In this document: piece after piece, positions 1 through 6,210 of the stretch
Position numbering within the stretch: position 1 is the first letter of the stretch
Layout: the number at the start of each line of letters is the position of its first letter
DNA from: Chloroflexota bacterium
GTDB lineage: Bacteria; Chloroflexota; Dehalococcoidia; E44-bin15
DNA: 6,360 nt
Direction of reading: 5' to 3'
Assembly (NCBI GenBank): GCA_015222405.1
Contig: JADFVG010000128.1
Coordinates: 1 to 6,360, forward strand
The notes under the pieces: generated by a model
What the model saw: the letters and a program-made list of their open reading frames with translations, nothing else
The model's database searches: none
What the model was told of the DNA's origin: nothing
Translations under genes and position numbers: made by a program

Positions 1-192
1 CCCAATACTCCCATGCTTGGCGCTCTAACCCGAGTAACCGGGATTGTGAGTAAGGATAGCGTGGCTCAGCAGATAACGTCCAGGCTTGGAGCCACTATGA
101 AAAAGGAGGTTGTGGCAGCGAACGTTCGCGCCTTTGAAAAGGGGTACGATAGTGTTCAGGGAGCTAGGCCCTCATCTGCCGATTCGCGCTAG
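1..192 (+). CDS. porC: 2-oxoacid:ferredoxin oxidoreductase gamma subunit, C-terminal end (5' partial)
   Basis: The open frame runs in from the left edge and ends at TAG 190-192, leaving 63 residues. The text PNTPMLGALTRVTGIV, followed by a helix and ANVRAFEKGYDSVQ, matches the C-terminus of the gamma subunit of pyruvate/2-oxoacid:ferredoxin oxidoreductases, in which a NTxMLGAL..ATGIV segment and a final ANxxAFExGY helix are typical. In the family, gamma is the structural domain that packs against the alpha and beta catalytic subunits in the cytoplasm. The missing POR subunits (delta, alpha, beta) lie downstream, beyond three NADH-dehydrogenase-like genes, so this is probably the gamma partner of that enzyme. 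The last eight or so residues (ARPSSADSR) look like an unconserved tail. The N-terminal part lies outside the window, so its integrity cannot be judged. Confidence 0.82.
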   Translation, partial: PNTPMLGALTRVTGIVSKDSVAQQITSRLGATMKKEVVAANVRAFEKGYDSVQGARPSSADSR

Positions 193-316
193 AAAGAAAG
201 GGGAAATAGCAGAAAAAAGGTGGAAAGGGCAATATGCTTCAAACTTTGAATTAAGCAGTCTTGAGGTGAGAGCATTTCGCTAGGCCGGCAACCTAGAAGG
301 GATTAAAAACAGGACC

Positions 317-324
317 GAGGAGGT
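317..324 (+). promoter_or_regulatory. Shine-Dalgarno site of the NuoE-like gene
   Basis: GAGGAGGT is a near-perfect anti-16S match. It lies 7 bases before TTG 331 and 10 bases before ATG 334, so both starts are in range. ATG 334 is preferred on codon grounds; using TTG would add only one residue. Confidence 0.75.
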
Positions 325-333
325 AATTGGTTG

Positions 334-792
334 ATGACTCAAGAGCTAAGCAAGATTGAACAAGTGGTAGATAAGCATGAGGCTAATAAAAGTGCCTTGA
401 TACAGATGCTTCTTGAGATCCAACGTGAAAACCGCTGGCTTCCCAAACCGGCATTGATGTGGATTAGCCAGAGGTTAGGGGTCCCTATTAATCAAATCTA
501 CCAAATAGCTACCTTTTATAAAGCCTTCAGCTTGATCCCTCAAGGCCGCCATTCCATCTCAGTATGCATGGGTACCGCCTGCCATGTGCGCGGCTCACCG
601 CGCCTTTTGGACAGGGTGGTGGATGCACTGAATATCAGGCCTGGGGAGACTAGCCCAGACCAGAAATTTACTCTGAGCACGGTAAACTGCCTCGGCTGCT
701 GTGCTCTGGGACCGGTGGTGGTGGTTGACGGCGAATACTACAGTAGCCCCTCAGCAAAAGAATTTGAGGAGACCATCACTACTCTAGATTAG
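334..792 (+). CDS. nuoE: NuoE/HoxE-like [2Fe-2S] subunit of a NAD(P)H dehydrogenase module
   Basis: The 152-residue product is a normal length for the 24-kDa (NuoE/HoxE/HndA) family. An N-terminal helical part (about residues 1-68), including the segment RENRWLPKPAL and the family motif IYQIATFYKAF, precedes a thioredoxin-like ferredoxin fold. The four ligands of a [2Fe-2S] cluster (N1a type) are visible: C78 and C83 in CMGTACHVRG, and C119 and C123 in CLGCCALGP. In the family this soluble subunit sits beside the FMN subunit and exchanges electrons with the flavin. The gene opens the diaphorase cluster, with the NuoF-like gene starting 19 bases after its stop. That order (E, F, then NuoG-like) is shared by complex I, NAD(P)-linked [FeFe]-hydrogenases and related bifurcating enzymes. 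The sequence alone does not say which of these systems it came from. TTG 331 is an alternative start. Confidence 0.9.
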   Translation: MTQELSKIEQVVDKHEANKSALIQMLLEIQRENRWLPKPALMWISQRLGVPINQIYQIATFYKAFSLIPQGRHSISVCMGTACHVRGSPRLLDRVVDALNIRPGETSPDQKFTLSTVNCLGCCALGPVVVVDGEYYSSPSAKEFEETITTLD

Positions 793-811
793 GTAACGAG
801 AAGGAAGGATC

Positions 812-2740
812 ATGGCTCGATTGAAATCGTCTGCTGACTTAGAAAAAACAAGGCAACAGATATTATCCCAGAGAGACCCGAGCAAATCTTGCGTTACGAT
901 TTGCTCAGGCACAGGCTGTCACGCCTATGGTTGCGAAAAGGTATCCCAGGCCTTTGTTGACGAGATCGAAAGGAACGGCCTCCAAGGCAAGGTAGATGTG
1001 CGGCGCACAGGGTGCCACGGGTTTTGTGAGAGGGGGCCTTTAGTTGTTATCTTTCCGGAGGAGATATGCTATCTTCGAGTTAAGCCAGAGGATGTTCCCG
1101 AGATCGTCTCCCAGACTTTAGTCGAAAAGAAGGTGGTCGAGCGCCTGCTCTACATGGATCCTGTGACCGGCCAAAAGATAGTGCATGAAGGGGAGATACC
1201 TTTCTACAAACATCAGAGCCGGATTGTCTTTGGCAATAATAGGCTCATTGACCCCAAGAGCATCGAGGATTACATTGCACTTGGTGGCTACTCCGCCTTG
1301 GCCAAAGCTCTCTTTGAGATGAGCCCTGAAGATGTGCTGGAAACAGTAAAGAGGGCTAATCTAAGGGGCAGGGGTGGCGGTGGTTTCCCCGCGGGGACAA
1401 AATGGGAGACCACTCGCAACGCCCCGGGTGAAATAAAGTATGTCATCGTCAACGCTGATGAAGGCGACCCTGGCGCCTACATGGATAGGAGCCTTCTCGA
1501 GGGCAATCCCCATAGTGTGCTGGAGGGCCTGATCATTGGTGCCTTTGCCATTGGTTCTCACGAGGGCTTTGTCTATGTGCGGCAAGAATACCCGCTCGCT
1601 GTAGAAAATCTCTCCATTGCCCTAGACCAAGCGCGGGAGCATGGGCTTTTGGGAGCAAATATCTTGGGGTCTGGCTTTGACTTTGATGTCAAGGTTCATC
1701 GCGGTGCTGGAGCCTTCGTTTCTGGTGAGTCCAGCGCTTTGATGGCTGCCATGGAAGGAAGGGTGGGGGAGCCGAAGCCAAAGTATGTGCACACCGCGGT
1801 GAGCGGGATATGGGAAAGGCCTAGCACTCTGAATAACGTGGAGACGTGGGCCAATGTGCCCCTGATAATCAATAGGGGCGCGGAGTGGTTTACCACAATT
1901 GGAACCGAAGGGAGCAAAGGGACGAAGATTTTCTCCCTCGTGGGCAAAGTCAGTAATACGGGGCTTGTGGAAGTGCCTATGGGGATGACGCTCAGGGAGA
2001 TCATAGACGATATTGGTGGCGGGATTCGCCAGGGAAAGAAATTCAAGGCAGTCCAGACCGGTGGCCCCTCGGGTGGGTGCATTCCAGAAAGCCTCCTTGA
2101 CCTCCCCGTGGATTTCGATGAGCTTACAAAAGTAGGCTCTATGATGGGCTCCGGCGGCATGATTGTAATGGATGAAGATACCTGCATGGTGGATATAGCA
2201 AGGTATTTCCTCAACTTCCTTGCTGAGGAATCCTGCGGCAAGTGTGTCCCCTGTCGTGAAGGGATCAGGCAGATGCTCAACATATTGAACAGGATTTGCG
2301 AAGGCAAGGGGGAATTAGGAGACATCGAGCTTCTGGAGGAGCTATCCGAGGTGGTCAGGGATGCATCCCTGTGTGCCCTTGGGGGAACAGCTCCTAACCC
2401 GGTACTTAGCACTATCAGGTACTTTAGAGATGAGTATGAAGCTCATATCGAGCAGAAGCGTTGTCCTGCTGGAGTCTGTAAACCATTGATAGCCTACTAC
2501 ATTCAGCCGGAGAGGTGTCAGGCCTGCCTGATTTGCCTTAGAGAATGCCCAGCGGGGGCGATCACGGGTGGGAAAAACCTCATTCATGCTATCGACCAGG
2601 ATAAGTGCACCAAATGCGGGACCTGCTTCGAGGTCTGCCCGCCACGCTTCGGTGCCATAGTAAGGCTCTCCGGCGAGCCGGTTCCGGCAGCACCTCCTCC
2701 AGGGACAGAAGTGGTGCGTAGAAAAGGAGCGCAAAAATGA
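812..2740 (+). CDS. nuoF: NuoF/HndC-like FMN- and NAD(P)H-binding subunit with extra iron-sulfur domains
   Basis: The 642-residue protein is much longer than complex I NuoF (about 430-450) and fits the HndC/HydB-type architecture. An N-terminal thioredoxin-like [2Fe-2S] domain has C31, C36, C68 and C72. The Nqo1-type core carries the FMN loop GRGGGGFPAGTKW (186-198) and the nucleotide/flavin motif NADEGDPG (214-221), followed by an SLBB-like region around 370-440. The N3 [4Fe-4S] ligands are C475, C478, C481 and C521. After a conserved CPAGVCKPL (551-559) come two C-terminal [4Fe-4S] motifs, C569/572/575/579 and C599/602/605/609. By family it transfers hydride between NAD(P)H and FMN and distributes electrons to the cluster chain in the cytoplasm. 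The usual CGEE motif reads SGES at 304-307, which may affect nucleotide choice. AAGGAAGG before ATG 812 supports the start. The stop overlaps the next gene by ATGA, implying translational coupling. Confidence 0.93.
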   Translation: MARLKSSADLEKTRQQILSQRDPSKSCVTICSGTGCHAYGCEKVSQAFVDEIERNGLQGKVDVRRTGCHGFCERGPLVVIFPEEICYLRVKPEDVPEIVSQTLVEKKVVERLLYMDPVTGQKIVHEGEIPFYKHQSRIVFGNNRLIDPKSIEDYIALGGYSALAKALFEMSPEDVLETVKRANLRGRGGGGFPAGTKWETTRNAPGEIKYVIVNADEGDPGAYMDRSLLEGNPHSVLEGLIIGAFAIGSHEGFVYVRQEYPLAVENLSIALDQAREHGLLGANILGSGFDFDVKVHRGAGAFVSGESSALMAAMEGRVGEPKPKYVHTAVSGIWERPSTLNNVETWANVPLIINRGAEWFTTIGTEGSKGTKIFSLVGKVSNTGLVEVPMGMTLREIIDDIGGGIRQGKKFKAVQTGGPSGGCIPESLLDLPVDFDELTKVGSMMGSGGMIVMDEDTCMVDIARYFLNFLAEESCGKCVPCREGIRQMLNILNRICEGKGELGDIELLEELSEVVRDASLCALGGTAPNPVLSTIRYFRDEYEAHIEQKRCPAGVCKPLIAYYIQPERCQACLICLRECPAGAITGGKNLIHAIDQDKCTKCGTCFEVCPPRFGAIVRLSGEPVPAAPPPGTEVVRRKGAQK

Positions 2741-3348
2741 GAGAAGTCACTCTAGAAATCGACGGCCGAGAAATCAAGGCAAAAGAGGGAATGACCATCC
2801 TCGAAGCAGCAGGCGATGCCGGGATCTATATCCCGACGCTTTGCTACCATGAGAAACTGGCCCCCTATGGTGCCTGCCGCCTGTGCACCGTGGAAATATC
2901 GAGAAATAAGAGAACCAGGCTGGTAACTGCTTGCGTTTATCCAGTGGAAGATGGACTGGTGGTGAAGACAGCGTCGCCCAAGGTCATTAAGGTCCGCAAG
3001 ATGCTCCTTGAGCTGATGCTCGCTTCTGCGCCGGTGAAGGTCATAGAGGACCTTGCACTCCGATATGGGGTGGGAAAAACCAGGTTCGAGGCAGAAAGAA
3101 CCATGTGTATCCTCTGTGGCTTATGTGTGCGCTATTGTAACGAGATTAAGAAAGCCAATGCTATTGGATTCGTAGGGAGGGGCATAGAGCGAAAGGTGGT
3201 GTTCTTCCCAGAGATAGCCTCCACAATATGCGCGAGTTGCAGAGAATGTTTCGGCCTTTGCCCTACAGGTAAAATCCCTTCGGAAACCGATGGTGTTTGC
3301 TTTGATGACCTTACGGTGGATGATTTTCTTTCTACTCGCATCCCCTAA
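2737..3348 (+). CDS. Short NuoG-N-terminus-like iron-sulfur protein (HoxU/HydA N-terminal type)
   Basis: The 203-residue protein starts with a plant-type ferredoxin domain whose [2Fe-2S] ligands are C36, C47, C50 and C66 (in CYHEK, YGACRLC and TACVYP). It ends with a bacterial-ferredoxin-like pair of [4Fe-4S] motifs, C124/127/130/134 (CILCGLCVRYC) and C165/168/171/175 (CASCRECFGLCP). The His-Cys motif (HxxxCxxC...) that normally lies between them in NuoG, HoxU and HydA is absent: residues about 95-118 have no Cys and no suitable His. No H-cluster or molybdopterin domain follows, so this is an electron-wiring subunit and not a catalytic one. By family it would accept electrons from the NuoE/NuoF-like pair and pass them to a partner. 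Here the next genes are POR subunits, so the partner may be POR or free ferredoxin (inference). AAGGAG lies 7 bases before ATG 2737, which overlaps the upstream stop. Confidence 0.88.
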   Translation: MREVTLEIDGREIKAKEGMTILEAAGDAGIYIPTLCYHEKLAPYGACRLCTVEISRNKRTRLVTACVYPVEDGLVVKTASPKVIKVRKMLLELMLASAPVKVIEDLALRYGVGKTRFEAERTMCILCGLCVRYCNEIKKANAIGFVGRGIERKVVFFPEIASTICASCRECFGLCPTGKIPSETDGVCFDDLTVDDFLSTRIP

Positions 3349-3388
3349 CTTTAACAACTTGGATAAAGGAAATTTAGGAGAGGCTACT

Positions 3389-3430
3389 ATGCTCTTTGCG
3401 GGAGCGATTCATTTCAAGGAGGGAGATTGA
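3389..3430 (+). CDS. Possible 13-codon leader ORF upstream of porD
   Basis: In the gap before porD, AGGAGAGG (3376-3383) lies 5 bases before ATG 3389. The frame reads MLFAGAIHFKEGD and stops at TGA 3428-3430, two bases before the porD ATG. The ORF contains the porD Shine-Dalgarno site, so if translated it could couple or tune porD translation. The peptide resembles nothing I recognise. It could be a chance ORF; the evidence is only the good ribosome site and the position. Confidence 0.3.
   Translation: MLFAGAIHFKEGD
3416..3423 (+). promoter_or_regulatory. Shine-Dalgarno site that fixes the porD start
   Basis: AAGGAGGG lies 9 bases before ATG 3433 but only 3 bases before the in-frame TTG 3427. 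The spacing favours ATG 3433. Confidence 0.75.
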
Positions 3431-3432
3431 GT

Positions 3433-3729
3433 ATGAAGAGTTGGAAGGAGATAACGTGGGGCGGATTGGTGATGGAACCTGGGAGTTCCGTGGCATATGA
3501 AACAGGAGACTGGCGCTCCTCTCGGCCCATTCTTGATGAAGAGAAGTGCAGTAACTGTCTAGTTTGCTGGGTTTTTTGCCCAGATGGAGCTATACAGGTT
3601 GAGAATAGCAAGGTGGTGGGGATCGACCTAAAGCATTGCAAGGGTTGTGGTATCTGTGCCGAGGAGTGCCCACGGAAGGCGATCACAATGGTAGATGAAT
3701 GTGAGGCGAAAGCGGAGGCTTTAAAATGA
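3433..3729 (+). CDS. porD: 2-oxoacid:ferredoxin oxidoreductase delta subunit, 2[4Fe-4S] ferredoxin
   Basis: The 98-residue product has the size and layout of PorD. An N-terminal stretch typical of the family (MKSWKEITWGG, then EPGSS and YETGDWRSSRP up to residue 32) precedes two classical [4Fe-4S] motifs, C39/42/45/49 ending in CPDGAI and C69/72/75/79 ending in CPRKAI. In POR enzymes this subunit carries electrons from the beta-subunit cluster out to soluble ferredoxin. The stop overlaps the porA start (ATGA at 3726-3729), as is common for porD-porA, so roughly equal synthesis is expected. It follows the NuoG-like gene after 84 bases, and it is the natural contact point if the diaphorase module and POR form one complex (inference). 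An upstream TTG would add only two residues and is too close to the ribosome site. Confidence 0.93.
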   Translation: MKSWKEITWGGLVMEPGSSVAYETGDWRSSRPILDEEKCSNCLVCWVFCPDGAIQVENSKVVGIDLKHCKGCGICAEECPRKAITMVDECEAKAEALK

Positions 3730-4931
3730 GCGAGACCACTTATGTAAAGGGTAAGGTCAGGGCCCTTGAGGGCGACATGGTGGTTGCTGAGGCTATGCGT
3801 CAGATAAACCCTGATGTTGTTGCCGCCTATCCAATAACACCCCAGACAGAGATTGTCCAGACCTTCAGCGGGTTTGTTGCCGATGGGCTGGTGGATACCG
3901 AGTTCATTGCCGTAGAGAGTGAACACGCTGCAATGAGCTCCTGCATCGGTGCCTCTTGTGCTGGGGCCCGGGCACTAACCGCGACCTGTGGTGCCGGTTT
4001 GGCTCTCATGTGGGAGGTGCTGTGGTGTGCCTCAGGGCTGCGCTGCCCTATTTCAATGGCAGTTGTCAACCGCTCCCTCTCAGCGCCTCTCAACATCCTA
4101 ACCGACCAGACTGACATGATGGGGGCCAGGGATGCTGGCTGGGTCCAGATATTCGCAGAAAACCACCAGGAGGTTTATGACAATGCCATTCAGGCGGTTC
4201 GCATTGCTGAGCATCCCGATATCGTGCTTCCAATAATGCATGGGCTGGCTGGCTTTGTCCTTGGCCACACCTTGGGGAGGGTTGAAATCCTGCCCGATGA
4301 GGTGGTGAAGCAGTTCGTAGGCCAATATAAACCTTCACACTCGCTGCTAGATATAGACCACCCTGCTACTTTTGGGGCTTATGACCACTGGGATTACTTC
4401 TTTGAGCATAAGCGGCAGCAGTGGGAAGGGATGAATAACGCCCTGAAGGTCATCCCGGAGGTTGGGCAGGAGTTTGGCAGGCTTACAGGCCGTTACTATG
4501 GCTTGGTCGAGCCTTATATGCTTGATGATGCTGATGTGGCTATTTTGATTATCGGGTCGGCAACAGGTGCCGCCAAGGTTGCTGTGGATCAGATGCGTGC
4601 CGATGGGGTTAAAGCTGGGGTACTCAAACTTCGCTGCTTCCGCCCCTTCCCTGCTCAGGCAGTAGCCGATGCCCTTAAGGGTCGAAAGGCGGTGGCGGTG
4701 ATGGAGCGCTCTAGCTGCTTTGGGGGAGAGACAAGTCCAGTCTCCGCTGAGGTTTGCTCGGCCCTATATCTGCGGAGCTTGCCAATAAAGGTGGTGACTT
4801 ACGTATACGGACTGGGAGGAAGGGATACTGTTCCCGATGAGTTTTGTCAGGTTTACCGTGACCTGTTGAAGATTGCTGAGACTGGCGTTGCTGAACCCAT
4901 TTTCAGATACCTTGCACTCAGGGACTATTAG
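3726..4931 (+). CDS. porA: 2-oxoacid (probably pyruvate):ferredoxin oxidoreductase alpha subunit
   Basis: The 401-residue length is normal for PorA. The pyrimidine-binding domain shows YPITPQTEIVQ (35-45), VESEHAAMSSCIGAS (63-77) and the long conserved run around NRSLSAPLNI (115-124), then DQTDMMGARDAGW (127-139). These are hallmarks of POR alpha, and the close fit in the NR.LSAP and RD.GW regions points to pyruvate over 2-oxoglutarate or indolepyruvate, though substrate cannot be proved. The C-terminal half (about 268-385) is the transketolase-C-like domain, with VAILIIGSATGAA and LRCFRPFP. With beta it binds thiamine diphosphate and converts pyruvate plus CoA to acetyl-CoA and CO2, or the reverse in CO2 fixation. 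GGAGG at 3714-3718 lies 7 bases before ATG 3726, inside the end of porD. No frameshift or missing motif is seen. Confidence 0.94.
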   Translation: MSETTYVKGKVRALEGDMVVAEAMRQINPDVVAAYPITPQTEIVQTFSGFVADGLVDTEFIAVESEHAAMSSCIGASCAGARALTATCGAGLALMWEVLWCASGLRCPISMAVVNRSLSAPLNILTDQTDMMGARDAGWVQIFAENHQEVYDNAIQAVRIAEHPDIVLPIMHGLAGFVLGHTLGRVEILPDEVVKQFVGQYKPSHSLLDIDHPATFGAYDHWDYFFEHKRQQWEGMNNALKVIPEVGQEFGRLTGRYYGLVEPYMLDDADVAILIIGSATGAAKVAVDQMRADGVKAGVLKLRCFRPFPAQAVADALKGRKAVAVMERSSCFGGETSPVSAEVCSALYLRSLPIKVVTYVYGLGGRDTVPDEFCQVYRDLLKIAETGVAEPIFRYLALRDY

Positions 4932-4937
4932 GAGGAG
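4930..4937 (+). promoter_or_regulatory. Shine-Dalgarno site that fixes the porB start
   Basis: AGGAGGAG overlaps the porA stop codon and lies about 6 bases before ATG 4942. It argues against the upstream in-frame ATG 4873, which lies inside porA and would add 23 residues not expected of PorB. Confidence 0.8.
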
Positions 4938-4941
4938 CGCG

Positions 4942-5874
4942 ATGGCCGTAAAGTTAACCGAGATTTGTAATCAGGAGGATGGACTGGCACCAGGCCACAG
5001 GGCCTGCATTGGATGCGGGGAGACGATTATTGCACGCCAGATACTACAGGCTATAGATAGCCCAGTGGTGGCGGCTAGCTCTACCGGATGCCTGGAGATT
5101 GTAACCTCCCCTTACCCATTTACTTCGTGGCGCATCCCCTGGATCCATAATGCCTTTGAGAATGTGGCTACCACTTTAGCAGCCGCTGAAACAGCCTACC
5201 GAGTCCTGATAAAGCAAGGGAAGATCGAAGACCGGGGCATCAAATTTGTCGCCTTTGGTGGCGATGGGGCTACCTATGATATAGGGCTTCAGTTTATAAG
5301 CGGGGTTATAGACCGGGGGCACAGGCTCCTTTATGTCTGCCTCAACAATGAGGCATACATGAATACCGGCATCCAGCGCAGCGGGGCCACCCCGATGGGG
5401 GCTTGGACTACCACCACCCCGGTGGGAAGAGTGGTTCCCGGGAAAAGGGAGAATCGCAAGGATATCACCGCTATAATGGTTGCTCACGATATCCCCTATG
5501 CTGCTCAGGTAGCACCCCATGCTTGGCGTGACCTGATGACCAAAGTGCAGAAGGCGGTGGCGATCGATGGCCCAAGCTTTATCAATGCCCTTTGCCCTTG
5601 CCCTCGGGGCTGGCGCTATGATACTGATAAGACCATCGCCCTATCCAAGCTCGCCGCGGAGACCTGTGTTTGGCCCCTGTATGAGGTCATCGATGGCGAG
5701 TGGAAGCTTAATTTTAGGCCTTCCCCGAAGAGGCCGATTACCGATTGGTTCCAGTCGCAGGGGAGGTTCGCCCACTTGCTGAGGCCAGAGAATAAACACC
5801 TGGTTGATGAAATCCAGGAGGTTGTGGATCGGGAGTGGGAGAGGTTGCTTGAGCGGTGCAAGGTAGCTGGCTAG
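4942..5874 (+). CDS. porB: 2-oxoacid (probably pyruvate):ferredoxin oxidoreductase beta subunit, thiamine diphosphate- and [4Fe-4S]-binding
   Basis: The 310-residue protein has the usual PorB length. The proximal [4Fe-4S] cluster ligands are C22 and C25 (ACIGCGE), C50 (STGCLE) and C220 in the CPCPRGW segment. The thiamine diphosphate/Mg motif starts at GGDG (106-109) and continues to NNEAYMNTGIQRS (135-147), the diagnostic PorB sequence, followed by TTTTPVG (156-162). In the family, beta holds the cofactor and the first electron-accepting cluster and works with alpha. It starts 10 bases after the porA stop with a strong ribosome site. It is the last gene of the operon seen here; no clear rho-independent hairpin follows before the tRNA, so transcription may end by another means or continue through it. 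The C-terminal helix (about 282-307) is charged and variable, as usual. Confidence 0.94.
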   Translation: MAVKLTEICNQEDGLAPGHRACIGCGETIIARQILQAIDSPVVAASSTGCLEIVTSPYPFTSWRIPWIHNAFENVATTLAAAETAYRVLIKQGKIEDRGIKFVAFGGDGATYDIGLQFISGVIDRGHRLLYVCLNNEAYMNTGIQRSGATPMGAWTTTTPVGRVVPGKRENRKDITAIMVAHDIPYAAQVAPHAWRDLMTKVQKAVAIDGPSFINALCPCPRGWRYDTDKTIALSKLAAETCVWPLYEVIDGEWKLNFRPSPKRPITDWFQSQGRFAHLLRPENKHLVDEIQEVVDREWERLLERCKVAG

Positions 5875-5898
5875 AGAGTCCTGTCTAATCCCCTCTGC

Positions 5899-5928
5899 TT
5901 GAACCGTTTTGCCAGTCTGTTATATGCT
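5899..5928 (+). promoter_or_regulatory. Probable promoter of the tRNA-Pro gene
   Basis: TTGAAC (5899-5904) and TATGCT (5923-5928) are separated by 18 bases and match the sigma-70 -35 and -10 consensus at four of six positions each. Initiation about 7 bases downstream would fall just before the tRNA 5' end at 5937. TATATG at 5921 with 16-base spacing is an alternative -10. Confidence 0.45.
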
Positions 5929-5936
5929 AAAGGCAG

Positions 5937-6012
5937 CGGGGTGTGGCGCAGTGGTTAGCGCGCATGGTTTGGGACCATGAGGTCGCCGGTTCAAATCCGG
6001 CCACCCCGACCA
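5937..6012 (+). tRNA. tRNA-Pro, anticodon UGG, with encoded 3' CCA
   Basis: All parts of the cloverleaf can be drawn. The acceptor stem CGGGGTG (5937-5943) pairs with CACCCCG as C-A-CCCC-G at 6002-6008. The D stem is GCGC/GCGC (5946-5949, 5958-5961). The anticodon stem CATGG/CCATG (5963-5967, 5975-5979) encloses the loop TTTGGGA with anticodon TGG at 5970-5972. The T stem GCCGG/CCGGC (5985-5989, 5997-6001) encloses TTCAAAT. The discriminator A6009 is followed by an encoded CCA at 6010-6012. It reads CCN proline codons, mainly CCA/CCG. It lies 62 bases after porB on the same strand with its own likely promoter. Confidence 0.96.
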
Positions 6013-6043
6013 CAGATAGGGTCGTCTATTCACCTCCTTTCTC

Positions 6044-6187
6044 TCAAACTATGTGCTCACTTTTCGACCGAACGTCAGGAACAAGAGTCTTCTTTAAAGT
6101 GCAAGCAGTGACGCGGGCCTGGCGGAGAATGCTCTCATCTGCCCTGATGCTGGTGGTAGGCTTCCGCTTGCTCTCTTTCACAGGCAT
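6044..6187 (-). CDS. Small ORF resembling a ribbon-helix-helix antitoxin, possibly a remnant
   Basis: On the reverse strand, ATG at 6187-6185 opens a 47-residue frame ending at TGA (6046-6044). It begins MPVKESKRKPTTSIRADES and continues ILRQARVTACTLKKTL. The pattern TTSIRaDesiLrqARvtA resembles the N-terminal strand and first helix of RHH/CopG-type antitoxins; the last dozen residues fit the second helix poorly. No good Shine-Dalgarno site precedes the start, and no toxin gene follows, because the tRNA lies 32 bases beyond the stop in the opposite orientation. It may be a decayed or orphan antitoxin, or a chance ORF. The family link comes from recalled pattern similarity only. Confidence 0.33.
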   Translation of the reverse strand: MPVKESKRKPTTSIRADESILRQARVTACTLKKTLVPDVRSKSEHIV

Positions 6188-6210
6188 ATAGTAACGCCAG
6201 CAATACAGTC

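Noticed and set aside
234..254. Six-codon ORF (MLQTLN) in the gap before the NuoE-like gene
   Set aside because: It is too short to judge, and the preceding AAAGGG is a weak ribosome site in a purine-rich stretch where such matches are expected.
1696..2412. Long reverse-strand ORF of 238 codons within the NuoF-like gene
   Set aside because: It lies wholly opposite a strongly supported gene, is low-complexity in Ser/Pro and shows no family motif. It is a shadow frame.
3414..3926. Reverse-strand ORF of 170 codons across porD and the start of porA
   Set aside because: It covers two genes with clear cysteine and catalytic motifs on the other strand. The translated text has no recognisable domain.
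4873..4941. Upstream extension of porB by 23 codons
   Set aside because: It would lie within porA, has no ribosome site, and family members start near the ATG at 4942, which has AGGAGGAG in front.
6007..6024. CGACC/GGTCG inverted repeat as a terminator after the tRNA
   Set aside because: The stem is only 5 bp with an 8-base loop, uses the tRNA 3' end as one arm, and is not followed by a T run.
6030..6042. Reverse-strand AAAGGAGGTGA as a ribosome site
   Set aside because: The only frame it could start runs straight into the complement of the tRNA and has no coding features; it is probably chance.
5943..6191. Forward ORF starting inside the tRNA
   Set aside because: Its first codons are the tRNA-Pro sequence itself; the familiar-looking start is a common artefact of translated tRNA genes.
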